Shown: piece by piece, positions 18,655 through 27,136 of the stretch
How the letters are laid out: every line of letters begins with the position of its first letter
How positions within the stretch are numbered: the first letter of the stretch is position 1
Assembly (NCBI GenBank): GCA_018435665.1
Contig: JAHDND010000011.1
Span: 1 to 64,000, forward strand
Direction of reading: 5' to 3'
Origin: Candidatus Thiosymbion sp.
Lineage (GTDB): Bacteria; Pseudomonadota; Gammaproteobacteria; Chromatiales; Chromatiaceae
Length of the DNA: 64,000 nucleotides
Position numbers and translations under genes: made by a program
The notes under the pieces: generated by a model
Seen by the model: the letters and a program-made list of their open reading frames with translations, nothing else
Databases searched by the model: none
Told to the model about the DNA's origin: nothing

Positions 18655-19332
18655 ATGCGCCTTCTTGCCATCGACACCTCCGGCGACGCCTGTTCCGCCG
18701 CCCTCCTCACCGGGACCGGACTGCACCAGCACTTGATCGCCGAGCCCCGCCGCCACGCGGATCTCATCCTCGGCCTGGTCGAGAACCTGCTCCAGGAGGC
18801 CGACCTGAAACTCACCGAACTGGACGCCCTCGCCTTCGGTCGCGGCCCCGGTTCCTTCACCGGCGTCCGCATCGCCACCGCCGTGATCCAGGGTCTGGCC
18901 TTTGGCGCCGACCTGCCGGTGGTACCCGTCTCCACCCTGGCCGGCCTGGCCCAGGGGCGCCACCGCAGACAGGGCTCTCGCCGCTGCCTTTCCGCCCTGG
19001 ATGCCCGCATGGGCGAGGTTTACTGGGGCCGCTACCTGCTGGATGGCCAGGGCCTGATGCAGCCGGACGGCCCGGAGGTCGTCATCACCCCGGAGCAGGT
19101 CGAACTCCCGCCGGATGGCGACTGGGAGGGGGTGGGCAGTGGCTGGGAGGCCTATGGTGACCGGCTCAGCCAGCGCCTAGGGGACCGGCTGCGTGCCGTC
19201 GACCCCGCCGCTCGCTGCGAGGCCCAGGACATGATCCCCCTCGCCGTGGCCGGCTTCGCCAAGGGCCTGGCCGTGTCGGCGGAGCAGGCCCTCCCCGTCT
19301 ATCTGCGCGACCGGGTGACCCACGGCGGCTGA
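18655..19332 (+). CDS. tsaB: tRNA threonylcarbamoyladenosine biosynthesis protein TsaB
   Basis: A 225-residue ASKHA-fold protein that partners TsaD in making t6A at position 37 of ANN-decoding tRNAs. The N-terminal ILAIDTS-like motif (here RLLAIDTSGDACS), the GRGPGSFTGVRI segment (about residues 62-73) and the SALDARMGEVYW motif are diagnostic. ATG 18655 begins exactly at the conserved start; longer upstream frames read through yoaA and are discarded. Confidence 0.92.
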   Translation: MRLLAIDTSGDACSAALLTGTGLHQHLIAEPRRHADLILGLVENLLQEADLKLTELDALAFGRGPGSFTGVRIATAVIQGLAFGADLPVVPVSTLAGLAQGRHRRQGSRRCLSALDARMGEVYWGRYLLDGQGLMQPDGPEVVITPEQVELPPDGDWEGVGSGWEAYGDRLSQRLGDRLRAVDPAARCEAQDMIPLAVAGFAKGLAVSAEQALPVYLRDRVTHGG

Positions 19333-19407
19333 GAGATCGTATCGACAAGGCCTCTCAACTCGAAAATGGTTACCCACCGCATGTCAGTTTCACGCCAATC
19401 CCTAATC

Positions 19408-19421
19408 CTGACCTGAATCAA
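19408..19421 (+). promoter_or_regulatory. FNR/DNR-like box upstream of bchE
   Basis: CTGAC-CTGA-ATCAA matches TTGAT-N4-ATCAA at eight of ten positions and keeps a perfect right half. It lies 65 bp upstream of the bchE ATG, a reasonable place for an activator site. FnrL control of bchE is known in other purple bacteria. Confidence 0.5.
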
Positions 19422-19485
19422 GGAGGAACGGGCAGGCACATGCTATGGTGCGTCGCTGGCAATCTACGATCGGGACTTTAAGGCC

Positions 19486-21255
19486 ATGCGCATTCTCTTC
19501 ATCCACCCCAACTATCGCTCCGGCGGCGCCGAGATCGCCGGGACCTGGCCACCGGCCTGGGTCGCCTATCTAACGGGTGCGCTGAAGACCGCCGGTTTCA
19601 CGGACGTCCAGTTCATCGACGCCATGACCGACAACATCCCCGAGGAGCAGTTGCGCGAGCTCATCGCCGCGGCCCGGCCGGACATCGTCGGCTGCACCTG
19701 CATCACGCCCTCCATTTACAAGGCCCAGCGGGTGCTGGAGATCGTCAAGGAGATCGATCCAGCCATCGTCACCCTCCTCGGCGGCGTCCATGCCACCTTC
19801 ATGTACCAGCAGGTCCTCGGCGAGGCCCCCTGGATCGACGCCATCGTCCGCGGCGAGGGCGAGGAGGTCATGGTCGAACTGGCACGCACCGTCGACGAGG
19901 GCCGCTGGCCCGCGGACCGGGAGCAGGTCAAGGGCATCGCCTACATCGACGAGGGCCAGATCATCGCCACCCCGGCGGCCCCGACCATCAAGGACCTGGA
20001 CGGCATCACCCCGGACTGGAGCATCCTGGACTGGAGCAAGTACAACTACATCCCCCTCGGCAAGCGGGTGGCCATCCCCAACATGGCCCGCGGCTGCCCC
20101 TACACCTGCTCCTTTTGCTCCCAGTGGAAGTTCTGGCGCGACTACCGCATCCGCAGTCCGCAAAAGGTGGTGGACGAGATCGAGGCCCTGGTGCGCGACC
20201 ACGATGTCGGCTTCTTCATCCTCGCCGACGAGGAGCCGACCATCAACCGCAAGAAGTTCATCGCCTTCTGCGAGGAACTCATCGCCCGCGACCTGGGCAT
20301 TCTCTGGGGCATCAACACCCGGGTAACCGACATCCTGCGCGACGAGGACGTGCTGCCCCTGTACCGCAAGGCGGGCCTGATCCATGTCTCCCTGGGCACC
20401 GAGGCGGCGGCCCAGCTCAAGCTCAACCGCTTCAACAAGGAGACTACCGTCGCCGACAACAAGCGAGCCATCGAACTCCTGCGTAACGCCGGCATCCTCA
20501 CCGAGGCCCAGTTCATCGTCGGTCTTGAGAACGAGACCCGCGAGACCCTGGAAGAGACCTACCAGATGGCCCGGGACTGGAACCCGGATCTGGCCAACTG
20601 GGCCATGTACACCCCCTGGCCCTTCACCGACCTCTTCCGCGAGTTGGGGGACAAGGTCGAGATCTTCGACTACGACAAGTACAACTTCGTGACCCCGATC
20701 ATCAAGCCGGCGGCCATGGACCGTGCCGAGCTGCTCGACCGGGTGATGCACAATTACCGCCGCTTCTACATGTACAAGGCCTTCTTCTCCTACCCCTGGG
20801 CCGGGAGCGGCGAGCGGCGGCGCTACCTGCTGGGTTGCCTCAAGGCCTTCCTCAAGGCCGGTTTCCAGCGCACCTTCTACGACCTGGGCAAGGTCAACTA
20901 CTGGGGTCCCCAATCCAAGAAGAAGGTCGACTTCCACTTTGACACCAGCAAGACCCGCGTGGCCGAGGGCGGCACCGACTGGAAGGGCAAGCACACCCGC
21001 AAGATCAAGGGCGACCTCCAGGCCCAGATCATGGCCTGCGGCGGCAGCCCGGACCAGCTCTCCCAGGCCGAGATCGATGCCCTGACGGTCAACCCGCCCT
21101 CACCCAACCTCAACGACGTCAACGTCCAGATCATGGCCTGCGGCGGCGGCAAGGATCAGCTCAGCCAGGAGGAGATCGACGCTCTGACGGTCTCGCCGGT
21201 GGAGGTTGCCCCCCCTACCCGGGAGCGGGCCCGGGCCGCCGCAACCGTGGATTGA
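19486..21255 (+). CDS. bchE: Anaerobic Mg-protoporphyrin IX monomethyl ester cyclase BchE
   Basis: A 589-residue B12-binding radical SAM enzyme that forms the fifth ring of bacteriochlorophyll without oxygen, taking its oxygen atom from water. The N-terminus [19 protein letters not shown] and the segment [16 protein letters not shown] are characteristic. An N-terminal cobalamin-binding domain (about 1-170) precedes the radical SAM cluster motif C204-x3-C208-x2-C211. The C-terminus carries two copies of a Cys-Gly-rich motif (QIMACGG...DQLSQ.EIDALTV) near 510-565. No other bch genes are in the window, so bchE is separated from any photosynthesis cluster. Transcription is probably anaerobically induced through the FNR-like box at 19408. 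Confidence 0.93.
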   Translation: MRILFIHPNYRSGGAEIAGTWPPAWVAYLTGALKTAGFTDVQFIDAMTDNIPEEQLRELIAAARPDIVGCTCITPSIYKAQRVLEIVKEIDPAIVTLLGGVHATFMYQQVLGEAPWIDAIVRGEGEEVMVELARTVDEGRWPADREQVKGIAYIDEGQIIATPAAPTIKDLDGITPDWSILDWSKYNYIPLGKRVAIPNMARGCPYTCSFCSQWKFWRDYRIRSPQKVVDEIEALVRDHDVGFFILADEEPTINRKKFIAFCEELIARDLGILWGINTRVTDILRDEDVLPLYRKAGLIHVSLGTEAAAQLKLNRFNKETTVADNKRAIELLRNAGILTEAQFIVGLENETRETLEETYQMARDWNPDLANWAMYTPWPFTDLFRELGDKVEIFDYDKYNFVTPIIKPAAMDRAELLDRVMHNYRRFYMYKAFFSYPWAGSGERRRYLLGCLKAFLKAGFQRTFYDLGKVNYWGPQSKKKVDFHFDTSKTRVAEGGTDWKGKHTRKIKGDLQAQIMACGGSPDQLSQAEIDALTVNPPSPNLNDVNVQIMACGGGKDQLSQEEIDALTVSPVEVAPPTRERARAAATVD

Positions 21256-21346
21256 GTCCCCGGAGGACACCCCGAGGGATCCACCACAGGATCCCCGGAC
21301 ACATTGGCGGGTTTTCCCTACCTCGGATCGCGGTTAAGCTCAATAC

Positions 21347-21371
21347 GCCCGGCCTCTGCATGAGGCCGGGC
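21347..21371. other. Perfect 10-bp stem hairpin between bchE and the SCP2-like gene
   Basis: GCCCGGCCTC and GAGGCCGGGC pair perfectly around a TGCAT loop. No T-run follows on either strand, so it is either a factor-assisted terminator for bchE or a structured leader of the next gene, whose ATG is 52 bp further on. Confidence 0.5.
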
Positions 21372-21422
21372 CCGCCAGGCTGTCCCCAAGCCTTCCTAAC
21401 CCACCAAATCCGAGGAAAATTC

Positions 21423-21935
21423 ATGAAAACCACCCTGAGTGTCGTCTCCCTCACCCTGGCCCTGTCGACCCAGGCCCAGGCCGCCACCTTCATGGACGCC
21501 GACTGGGCCAAGGCGGCCTGTGATGCCTGGAACAAGTCCGCCGAACTGACCGGCGGGCTGGCGGGCTCCGCCTGGGCCGCCAACAACGCCGGGCGGGGCT
21601 ATAAGGTCATCCAGCTTTATCGCGACAAGTGCGGCGAGGCTAGCCGGGTGGAACTACAGATCAGCGACAAGGATGGCAAGGCGCTGTGCACCTATGGTGG
21701 CAAGGTCAAGTCCGCCAGCCTCAAGCCGGAGGTCGATTACCTCATGTTTGCCACGGACGAAGACTGGACCTGCATGGGCGAGGGTAAGTTTGGCTGCGGC
21801 GCCATGGGGGCGATGATGACCGGCAAGCTCAATTTCAAAGGCCCCAAGGGCGAGGCCATGGGGGTCATGGGACCCTTTGACAGCTTCCTGCTGCTCACCG
21901 GCAAGGTGGCGGGGGATAAGGCGGCCTGCCCCTAG
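21423..21935 (+). CDS. Small exported protein, possible SCP2-like fold
   Basis: A 170-residue protein with a clear Sec signal peptide (about 1-20, ending AQAA). The mature part has five cysteines, is rich in Gly and Met, and its central pattern (LCTYGGKVKSASLKP, then a tail around GPFDSFLLLTGKV) resembles SCP2-type sterol/lipid carrier proteins. A periplasmic hydrophobic-ligand carrier is therefore plausible but not shown. It lies downstream of bchE, separated by a strong hairpin. ATG 21423 follows a purine-rich GAGGAAAAT sequence. Confidence 0.6.
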   Translation: MKTTLSVVSLTLALSTQAQAATFMDADWAKAACDAWNKSAELTGGLAGSAWAANNAGRGYKVIQLYRDKCGEASRVELQISDKDGKALCTYGGKVKSASLKPEVDYLMFATDEDWTCMGEGKFGCGAMGAMMTGKLNFKGPKGEAMGVMGPFDSFLLLTGKVAGDKAACP

Positions 21936-21974
21936 ACGCCCCTGGCGAGGGACGCTCGTCTTTCTCCAGTCATC

Positions 21975-22035
21975 GCGGATCAAGTTTCGGTTTTCCCGGC
22001 CCCAGCCAGCCAGGCGGAAAACCGAAACGCGATGT
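21975..22035. repeat. REP-like palindromic repeat, copy 1
   Basis: A perfect 13-bp inverted repeat (GTTTCGGTTTTCC at 21984-21996, GGAAAACCGAAAC at 22016-22028) is flanked by GCGGATC on the left and GATGT on the right. The same flanks and arms recur at 25648-25705 around a different loop, so this is a dispersed element and not just a terminator of the preceding gene. Confidence 0.65.
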
Positions 22036-22155
22036 CCGTATCCCGATCCTCACCATGGGGTCATGGCCCTGCATGGCCTACCCCCTCGCCACCATCCTCC
22101 CGCCCCTCGCCGGTAACATGCTGAAGCCTGAATAATCAGCAGCCTCCCCGCCCTT

Positions 22156-22169
22156 TTGACCTTGATCAA
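22156..22169 (+). promoter_or_regulatory. FNR/DNR box upstream of the Crp/Fnr regulator gene
   Basis: TTGAC-CTTG-ATCAA differs from the TTGAT-N4-ATCAA consensus at one position. It lies 115 bp upstream of the regulator ATG at 22284 and suggests autoregulation or control by a paralogous FNR. Confidence 0.65.
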
Positions 22170-22283
22170 GGCCTGCCCAGCCGCCAGCCGATAAGTTATC
22201 TTTATCGTTGGTTATCGTGGGTCGCGCCCCATTGGGGGTCTTGACCGTCCCGCGTGGGACATTCCATCTTCGAGGTCTTGACC

Positions 22284-22991
22284 ATGATCGAAGCACTGCG
22301 CGGGGCCTTGCTGTTGTCCCGCCTCTCCGAAGAGCAGTTGGAGCGCGTCCAGCGCCATGCCACCCGCCTGCGGTTACAAGAAGGTCAGTTTCTCTTCAAT
22401 CAGGGCGATCCCGCCCTGCACTTCTACCTCGTGCTGAGTGGTCGCCTGCGGCTGTCCCGCCTGTCGGTGGATGGCGCCGAGAAGGTGATCGAGATCATTG
22501 GCCCCGGGGAGACCTTCGCCGAGGCCCTGATGTTCCTCGCTCAGGCGCGCTATCCGGTCTGCGCCTCGGCCCTGGAGCCGGTGGACCTGATCAGTCTCGA
22601 TACCCGGGACTTTGCCCAGATGCTGCAGGAGTCGGTGGAGACCTGTTTCCTCATCATGGGCGCCCTGAGCCAACGACTGCATGGGCTGGTCCAGGAGATC
22701 GAGCACCTCAGCCTGCACTCCGCCAGCAGTCGCTTCGCCTGCTATCTCCTCTCCCGCCTGCCCCCTTACAAACTGGCCGTGGAACTGGATCTGCGCAAGG
22801 GGCTCATCGCCTCCCGCCTGTCCATCAAGCCCGAGGCCCTCTCCCGGATCGAGAAGGAACTCAGCACCCGGGGCATCATCGCCGTGCGTGGAAGCCGCAT
22901 CCACGTGCTGAACCTCAAGGGCCTGGAGGAAGTCGCCGCCCTGGGAAATGTCGGTGATGCCCCCACGCCCGGCATTGGCTGCCCTCCCTGA
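22284..22991 (+). CDS. dnr: Crp/Fnr-family regulator, DNR type
   Basis: A 235-residue regulator with an N-terminal cyclic-nucleotide-type beta-roll (about 15-125), a long dimerisation helix and a C-terminal winged helix with recognition segment LIASRLSIKPEALSRIEKEL (about 174-193), close to the SIQPETFSRI pattern of DNR proteins. The N-terminal cysteine set needed for an FNR 4Fe-4S cluster is absent, so direct oxygen sensing by FeS is unlikely; DNR proteins sense NO through haem. The position directly before nosZ, and matching boxes in front of both genes, support control of the nos locus. The frame extends to 22254, but ATG 22284 begins the conserved domain. Confidence 0.85.
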   Translation: MIEALRGALLLSRLSEEQLERVQRHATRLRLQEGQFLFNQGDPALHFYLVLSGRLRLSRLSVDGAEKVIEIIGPGETFAEALMFLAQARYPVCASALEPVDLISLDTRDFAQMLQESVETCFLIMGALSQRLHGLVQEIEHLSLHSASSRFACYLLSRLPPYKLAVELDLRKGLIASRLSIKPEALSRIEKELSTRGIIAVRGSRIHVLNLKGLEEVAALGNVGDAPTPGIGCPP

Positions 22992-23061
22992 CCCGGCATG
23001 ACGGGAAACTTACCCCGCGATGGCGCGCCGGATGGGGCATTTGCCTCAATCACCGTGTCAT

Positions 23062-23075
23062 CTGACTCAGATCAA
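23062..23075 (+). promoter_or_regulatory. Second, weaker FNR/DNR-like box upstream of nosZ
   Basis: CTGAC-TCAG-ATCAA keeps the right half-site intact with two mismatches on the left. It is centred 40 bp upstream of the better box at 23102-23115, so the two could act together. Confidence 0.45.
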
Positions 23076-23101
23076 AGGAAACGCTTATCACGGGACTGCA
23101 T

Positions 23102-23115
23102 TTGACCTTTATCAA
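23102..23115 (+). promoter_or_regulatory. FNR/DNR box upstream of nosZ
   Basis: TTGAC-CTTT-ATCAA has nine of ten consensus bases and lies 95 bp upstream of the nosZ ATG. It is the likely main activator site for the nos genes. Confidence 0.7.
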
Positions 23116-23210
23116 AACCCATTCCCAATTCTTGGACTAGGTTGTAAAGAGCGGTGGGCCCCAGGCGCCCCTGCCTATCACTCCTTACCCAGCTTTACGA
23201 GGGCAGTTCT

Positions 23211-25526
23211 ATGAACAAGTTTTCCAGGCGTGGCTTGTCCGCGGCGATCGGGGCGATCCTGACGATGGGTGCGGCCTCGGCGGCCTGGTCGGCGGAATCC
23301 CTCCAGGATGTCATGCAGCGCCGGGGCCTGAGCGAAAAGGACCTGTTGGCGGCGGCCAAGACCTATGTACCGAGTGGTGGCCGTGACGAGTACGTCGTCT
23401 TCGCCTCCGGCGGTCAGTCGGGTCAGGTGATCGTCTATGCCATCCCCTCGATGCGCATCATGAAGTACATCGGCGTCTTCACCCCGGAACCCTGGCAGGG
23501 CTATGGCTTCGACGACGAGTCCAAGGCGGTGCTGGCCCAGGGACGTATCCGCGGCAAGGACATCGTCTATGGCGATACCCATCACCCCTCGATCTCGGAG
23601 ACCGAGGGGGCCTATGACGGGCGCTACCTGTTCATCAACGACAAGGCCAACCCCCGCATCGCGGTCATCGACCTGCACGACTTCGAGACCAAGCAGATCG
23701 TCGTCAACCCCTTCTTCAAGTCCGCCCATGGCGGCGCCTTCGTCACCCCCAACACCGAATATGTCATGGAGGCCGTCCAGTATGCTGCGCCCCTCCTCGA
23801 GGACGGCTTCGTCCCCCTGGAGGCCTTCAACGACCAGTACCGCGGCGGTGTGACCTACTGGAAGTTCAACAAGGAGAAGGGCCGCATCGAGCCCGAAAAC
23901 TCCTTCACCTTCGAGCTGGGCCCCTACAGCCAGGACCTGTCCGATGCGGGTAAGGGACCCAGCTATGGCTGGGGCTTCACCAACTCCTTCTGCTCCGAGC
24001 GCTATGTCGGCGGCATCGAGCGCGGCCGCCCGCCCTTCGAGGCTGGCTGCTCCTCCAAGGACACCGACTTCCTGCACGTGACCAACTGGAAGAAGGCCGA
24101 GGAGCTGGTCAAGGCCGGCAAGGTCAAGCAGGAGAAGGGTTACTACTTCATCCCCATGGAACAGGCCATCGCCGAAGGGCTGCTCTATCTGATCCCCGAG
24201 CCCAAGAGCCCCCATGGCGTGGACGTGACCCCGGACGGCAAATACCTGATCGTCTCCGGCAAGCTGGACAGCCACGTCTCGGTCTACAGCTTCGAGAAGA
24301 TCCAGAAGGCCATCGCCGAGGGCAAATTCGAGGGCAAGGACCCCTATGGCGTGCCCATCATCGCCATGCAGGACGTGCTGCACACCCAGGTCAACCTGGG
24401 TCTGGGCCCGCTGCACACCCAGTTCGACAGCAAGCCCTGCATCGCCTACACCTCCCTCTACGTCGACTCCCAGGTCGCCAAGTACAACTACTGCGAGGGC
24501 AAGGTGCTGGACAAGCTGTCCATCCACTACAACATCGGCCACCTCATGACCATGGAGGGCGATACGGTGGAGCCGGATGGCAAGTACCTGGTGGCGCTCA
24601 ACAAGCTGTCCATTGACCGTCATCAGCCGGTGGGCCCCCTGCATCCCCAGAACCATCAGCTCATCGACATCGGCAACGACAAGATGCAGCTCCTCTATGA
24701 CATGCCGCTGCCCCTGGGTGAGCCCCACTACGCCGTGGCCATCGCCGCCGACAAGCTGAAGCCGGAGGTGCGCTACAAGTCCGGCACCGACAGCCGTACC
24801 GACCAGAAGCATCCCAACGCCACCCGCGCCGGCCGCGAGACCACCGAGCGCACCTGCGACGCCGAGGGCAAGTGCACCACCCTGGTGAAAGGCACCGTGA
24901 TCCGCTCCCACATCACCCCCGAGATCATCGAGGCGGTGGAAGGGGATACGGTCAGCATCGCCCTGACCAACCTGGAACGGGCCCAGGACCAGGTCCACGG
25001 CTTCGCCATGTACGGCCAGAACGTCCAGCTCTCCATCGAACCCGGCAAGACGGCCACCGCGACCTTCGTCGCCGACCAGCCCGGCGTCTATCCTTACTAC
25101 TGCACCGAGTTCTGCTCGGCGCTGCACCTGGAGATGCAGGGCTATCTGCTGGTCAAGCCCAAGGGCTATCAGGAAACCGCCGCCAAGATGGTCGAGGGCA
25201 CCGCCTACACCCAGGCGGACTATCAGACCCAGGTCAAGACCAACAACGAGACCCAGGCCGTCATCGACCAGGTGGTCGCTTACATCACCGGGCGTAACTT
25301 CAAGGACTTCCCCACCGTCGTCTCGCTCGTGGAGGACGCCACCGACCAGCTCGGTTTCTCCCAGGACGCCAAGAAGAAGTCCGAGGACGCCGCCGCCAAG
25401 CAGGATTGGCAGAATGCCATGCTCTGGGCCAACCAGTGGTGGCAGTACCAGGTGAAGGCCGCCGATCTGGGCCTGCGTGCCAAGGCCCTGCTCGATGAGG
25501 GTGGCGCCAAGCCGACCAAGCCCTGA
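23211..25526 (+). CDS. nosZ: Nitrous oxide reductase, clade II NosZ
   Basis: A 771-residue periplasmic enzyme reducing N2O to N2. A seven-bladed propeller (about 60-540) holding the CuZ site includes GDTHHPS and EPKSPHGVDVTPDGKY. A C-terminal cupredoxin domain carries CuA ligands His596, Cys631, Cys635, His639 and Met642 in CTEFCSALHLEM. Sequence style and the operon (NosB, two cytochromes, no NosR) place it in clade II. The signal peptide contains SRRGL, resembling a twin-arginine motif, whereas clade II enzymes normally use Sec. Residues from about 655 on form a helical extension of roughly 115 residues with no CxxCH, unlike the haem domain seen in Wolinella NosZ. ATG 23211 follows GAGGG; a longer frame to 23154 is not needed. 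Confidence 0.95.
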   Translation: MNKFSRRGLSAAIGAILTMGAASAAWSAESLQDVMQRRGLSEKDLLAAAKTYVPSGGRDEYVVFASGGQSGQVIVYAIPSMRIMKYIGVFTPEPWQGYGFDDESKAVLAQGRIRGKDIVYGDTHHPSISETEGAYDGRYLFINDKANPRIAVIDLHDFETKQIVVNPFFKSAHGGAFVTPNTEYVMEAVQYAAPLLEDGFVPLEAFNDQYRGGVTYWKFNKEKGRIEPENSFTFELGPYSQDLSDAGKGPSYGWGFTNSFCSERYVGGIERGRPPFEAGCSSKDTDFLHVTNWKKAEELVKAGKVKQEKGYYFIPMEQAIAEGLLYLIPEPKSPHGVDVTPDGKYLIVSGKLDSHVSVYSFEKIQKAIAEGKFEGKDPYGVPIIAMQDVLHTQVNLGLGPLHTQFDSKPCIAYTSLYVDSQVAKYNYCEGKVLDKLSIHYNIGHLMTMEGDTVEPDGKYLVALNKLSIDRHQPVGPLHPQNHQLIDIGNDKMQLLYDMPLPLGEPHYAVAIAADKLKPEVRYKSGTDSRTDQKHPNATRAGRETTERTCDAEGKCTTLVKGTVIRSHITPEIIEAVEGDTVSIALTNLERAQDQVHGFAMYGQNVQLSIEPGKTATATFVADQPGVYPYYCTEFCSALHLEMQGYLLVKPKGYQETAAKMVEGTAYTQADYQTQVKTNNETQAVIDQVVAYITGRNFKDFPTVVSLVEDATDQLGFSQDAKKKSEDAAAKQDWQNAMLWANQWWQYQVKAADLGLRAKALLDEGGAKPTKP

Positions 25527-25647
25527 TCCACCGTCAACCCCAGGTCCTCCCTCCCGATTCCGCTCCATGGATCGGAGCCGGAGGATCGGCCACGGAGCCT
25601 GGGCGCCATCGACCGCAGGGAAGCGGTCATCAGGTCTGGGAATGGAT

Positions 25648-25705
25648 GCGGATCGCATTTCAGTTTTCGGCCTTGTGCAAGGGAGGAAAAACCGAAAATT
25701 GATGT
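25648..25705. repeat. REP-like palindromic repeat, copy 2
   Basis: Arms TTTTCGG (25664-25670) and CCGAAAA (25692-25698) sit between GCGGATC and GATGT flanks identical to those of copy 1 at 21975. The arms are nearly identical to copy 1 and the loop is unrelated. It occupies the 278-bp gap between nosZ and the first cytochrome gene, which holds no other visible feature, and may stabilise or attenuate the nosZ transcript. Confidence 0.6.
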
Positions 25706-25804
25706 GTGATTACCACAGTCGAATGCGACGTCCATACCGCCTCCAACCAAGCACAGTCCCACCAACACTCACCCTCATTTCATGTCAGTAAAGGGTACCG
25801 CACC

Positions 25805-26128
25805 ATGAAAAGCCTCAAGGCCCTCCTCCCCGCCCTCAGCCTCGCCCTCGGGCTTGGCGTCGCCGGCAATGCCCTGGCCATGGACGGGGCAGAGCTCTAT
25901 GCGAAGAAGACCTGCGTCGCCTGTCACGGCAAAGACGCCAATACGCCCATCCTTCCCGTCTACCCCAAGCTCGCTGGCCAGAATCCGGACTACGCCTACA
26001 ATCAGATGAAGGACATCCAGAGCGGGGCGCGCAACAACGGCCAGACGGTGGCCATGAAGGCCATCATGCATCTGGTTACCGACGAGGAATTGCGCACCAT
26101 CGCCAACTGGCTGGGCACCCTGAAATAA
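25805..26128 (+). CDS. nosC1: Monohaem cytochrome c of the nos locus (NosC1)
   Basis: A 107-residue class I cytochrome c with a Sec signal peptide (about 1-25) and one CVACH site at 37-41; Met residues near 84-89 (AMKAIM) could be the sixth ligand. In clade II nos loci such small cytochromes are thought to carry electrons from the membrane NosG/NosH quinol route to NosZ. ATG 25805 is the first Met before the signal peptide. Confidence 0.85.
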   Translation: MKSLKALLPALSLALGLGVAGNALAMDGAELYAKKTCVACHGKDANTPILPVYPKLAGQNPDYAYNQMKDIQSGARNNGQTVAMKAIMHLVTDEELRTIANWLGTLK

Positions 26129-26153
26129 TTCCCTGGTTTTAACCCGTGGTTAG

Positions 26154-26167
26154 TTGATGTTGGTCAA
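26154..26167 (+). promoter_or_regulatory. FNR/DNR box upstream of nosC2
   Basis: TTGAT-GTTG-GTCAA matches nine of ten consensus bases and lies 106 bp upstream of the nosC2 ATG. It implies a second regulated promoter inside the nos locus. Confidence 0.65.
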
Positions 26168-26272
26168 AGTAGTAGCCGCGCTGGGGCTCTAGTCTGATCA
26201 TCAGTGGCACCGGTGGCGCCCATCGGCATCCCCGGGCCCGACAGTCCCAGATCGCATGCAGGAGTATCGAAT

Positions 26273-26971
26273 ATGAGTAACATGACGCTTCGCCTGGCCG
26301 TTGCGGCCATCGCCGTCAGTCTTTCGGGCGCCGCCCTGGCCTGGAATGAAGGTGGTGGTGAACAGGATGAGGCCCTTCATCTGCAGGGCAATGCCGAGAA
26401 TGGCCGTGACGTCTACGAAGTCTGCGCCGCCTGCCACCTACCCGAGGGCTGGGGCCTGGATGATGGCACCTTCCCGCAGCTCGCCGGCCAGCACCACAAT
26501 GTCATCATCAAGCAGTTGGCGGACATCCGGGCCCAGAACCGTGACAATCCGACCATGTATCCCTTCGCCCTGCCCTCCCAGATCGGTGGGCCTCAGGCCC
26601 TGGCCGACGTGGTCGCCTATACGGCCAAACTGCCCATGACCCCGAAAAATGGGGTCGGCCCCGGCGATGACCTCGAGCATGGCAAGAAGCTGTACGAGGA
26701 AAACTGCGTGCGCTGCCATGGCCCCACTGGCGAGGGTGACAACGACAAGTACTATCCCCGGGTCCACGGTCAGCACTACAAGTACATCATCCGCCAATTC
26801 CGGGAGATCAAGGGTGGCCAACGCCGCAACGCCAACCCGGAGATGGTCGAGCAGGTCAAGAACTTCACCGAGCGCGACGTGCTGGCGGTGAGTGACTACA
26901 CCTCCCGGCTGAAGCCACCCAAGGAACTGCTGGCCGAGTCCATCGACTGGAAGAACCCGGACTTCGAGTAA
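26273..26971 (+). CDS. nosC2: Dihaem cytochrome c of the nos locus (NosC2)
   Basis: A 232-residue exported protein with two class I cytochrome c domains, CAACH at 51-55 and CVRCH at 145-149, of the cytochrome c4/c553 type. The signal peptide ends near ALA-23. Together with NosC1 it is the expected electron donor chain for NosZ. The ATG at 26273 is preceded by AGGAG. It is similar in plan to the dihaem cytochrome at 42582-43286, which also has an FNR-type box upstream, suggesting two related carriers in one regulon. Confidence 0.86.
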   Translation: MSNMTLRLAVAAIAVSLSGAALAWNEGGGEQDEALHLQGNAENGRDVYEVCAACHLPEGWGLDDGTFPQLAGQHHNVIIKQLADIRAQNRDNPTMYPFALPSQIGGPQALADVVAYTAKLPMTPKNGVGPGDDLEHGKKLYEENCVRCHGPTGEGDNDKYYPRVHGQHYKYIIRQFREIKGGQRRNANPEMVEQVKNFTERDVLAVSDYTSRLKPPKELLAESIDWKNPDFE

Positions 26972-27021
26972 CCGGGATCTTCCCGGGCTGGCGGCACTCC
27001 CTCCTCATCCACGGCTCCCGA

Positions 27022-27049
27022 CCGGTGTCACACCGGCCGGGACCCGGCC
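27022..27049. other. Two adjacent perfect hairpins between nosC2 and nosB
   Basis: CCGGTG-TCA-CACCGG at 27022-27036 is followed by GGCCGGG-A-CCCGGCC at 27035-27049. The two stems overlap by two bases and could be alternative structures. No T-run follows, so a processing or attenuation role fits better than termination of the nos transcript. Confidence 0.4.
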
Positions 27050-27136
27050 AGCCTCCGGGTTGACCCACCTTCCCTCGACCTGCCGGCGGCGTCCGGTGGC
27101 CGATCAAGCCTTCATCAGTCATTAGCGGTAACCAAG

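Noticed and set aside
23178..25658. 826-codon open frame on the minus strand
   Set aside because: Antisense to nosZ over its whole length, with no recognisable domain and a Gly/Leu/Val/Asp-biased composition.
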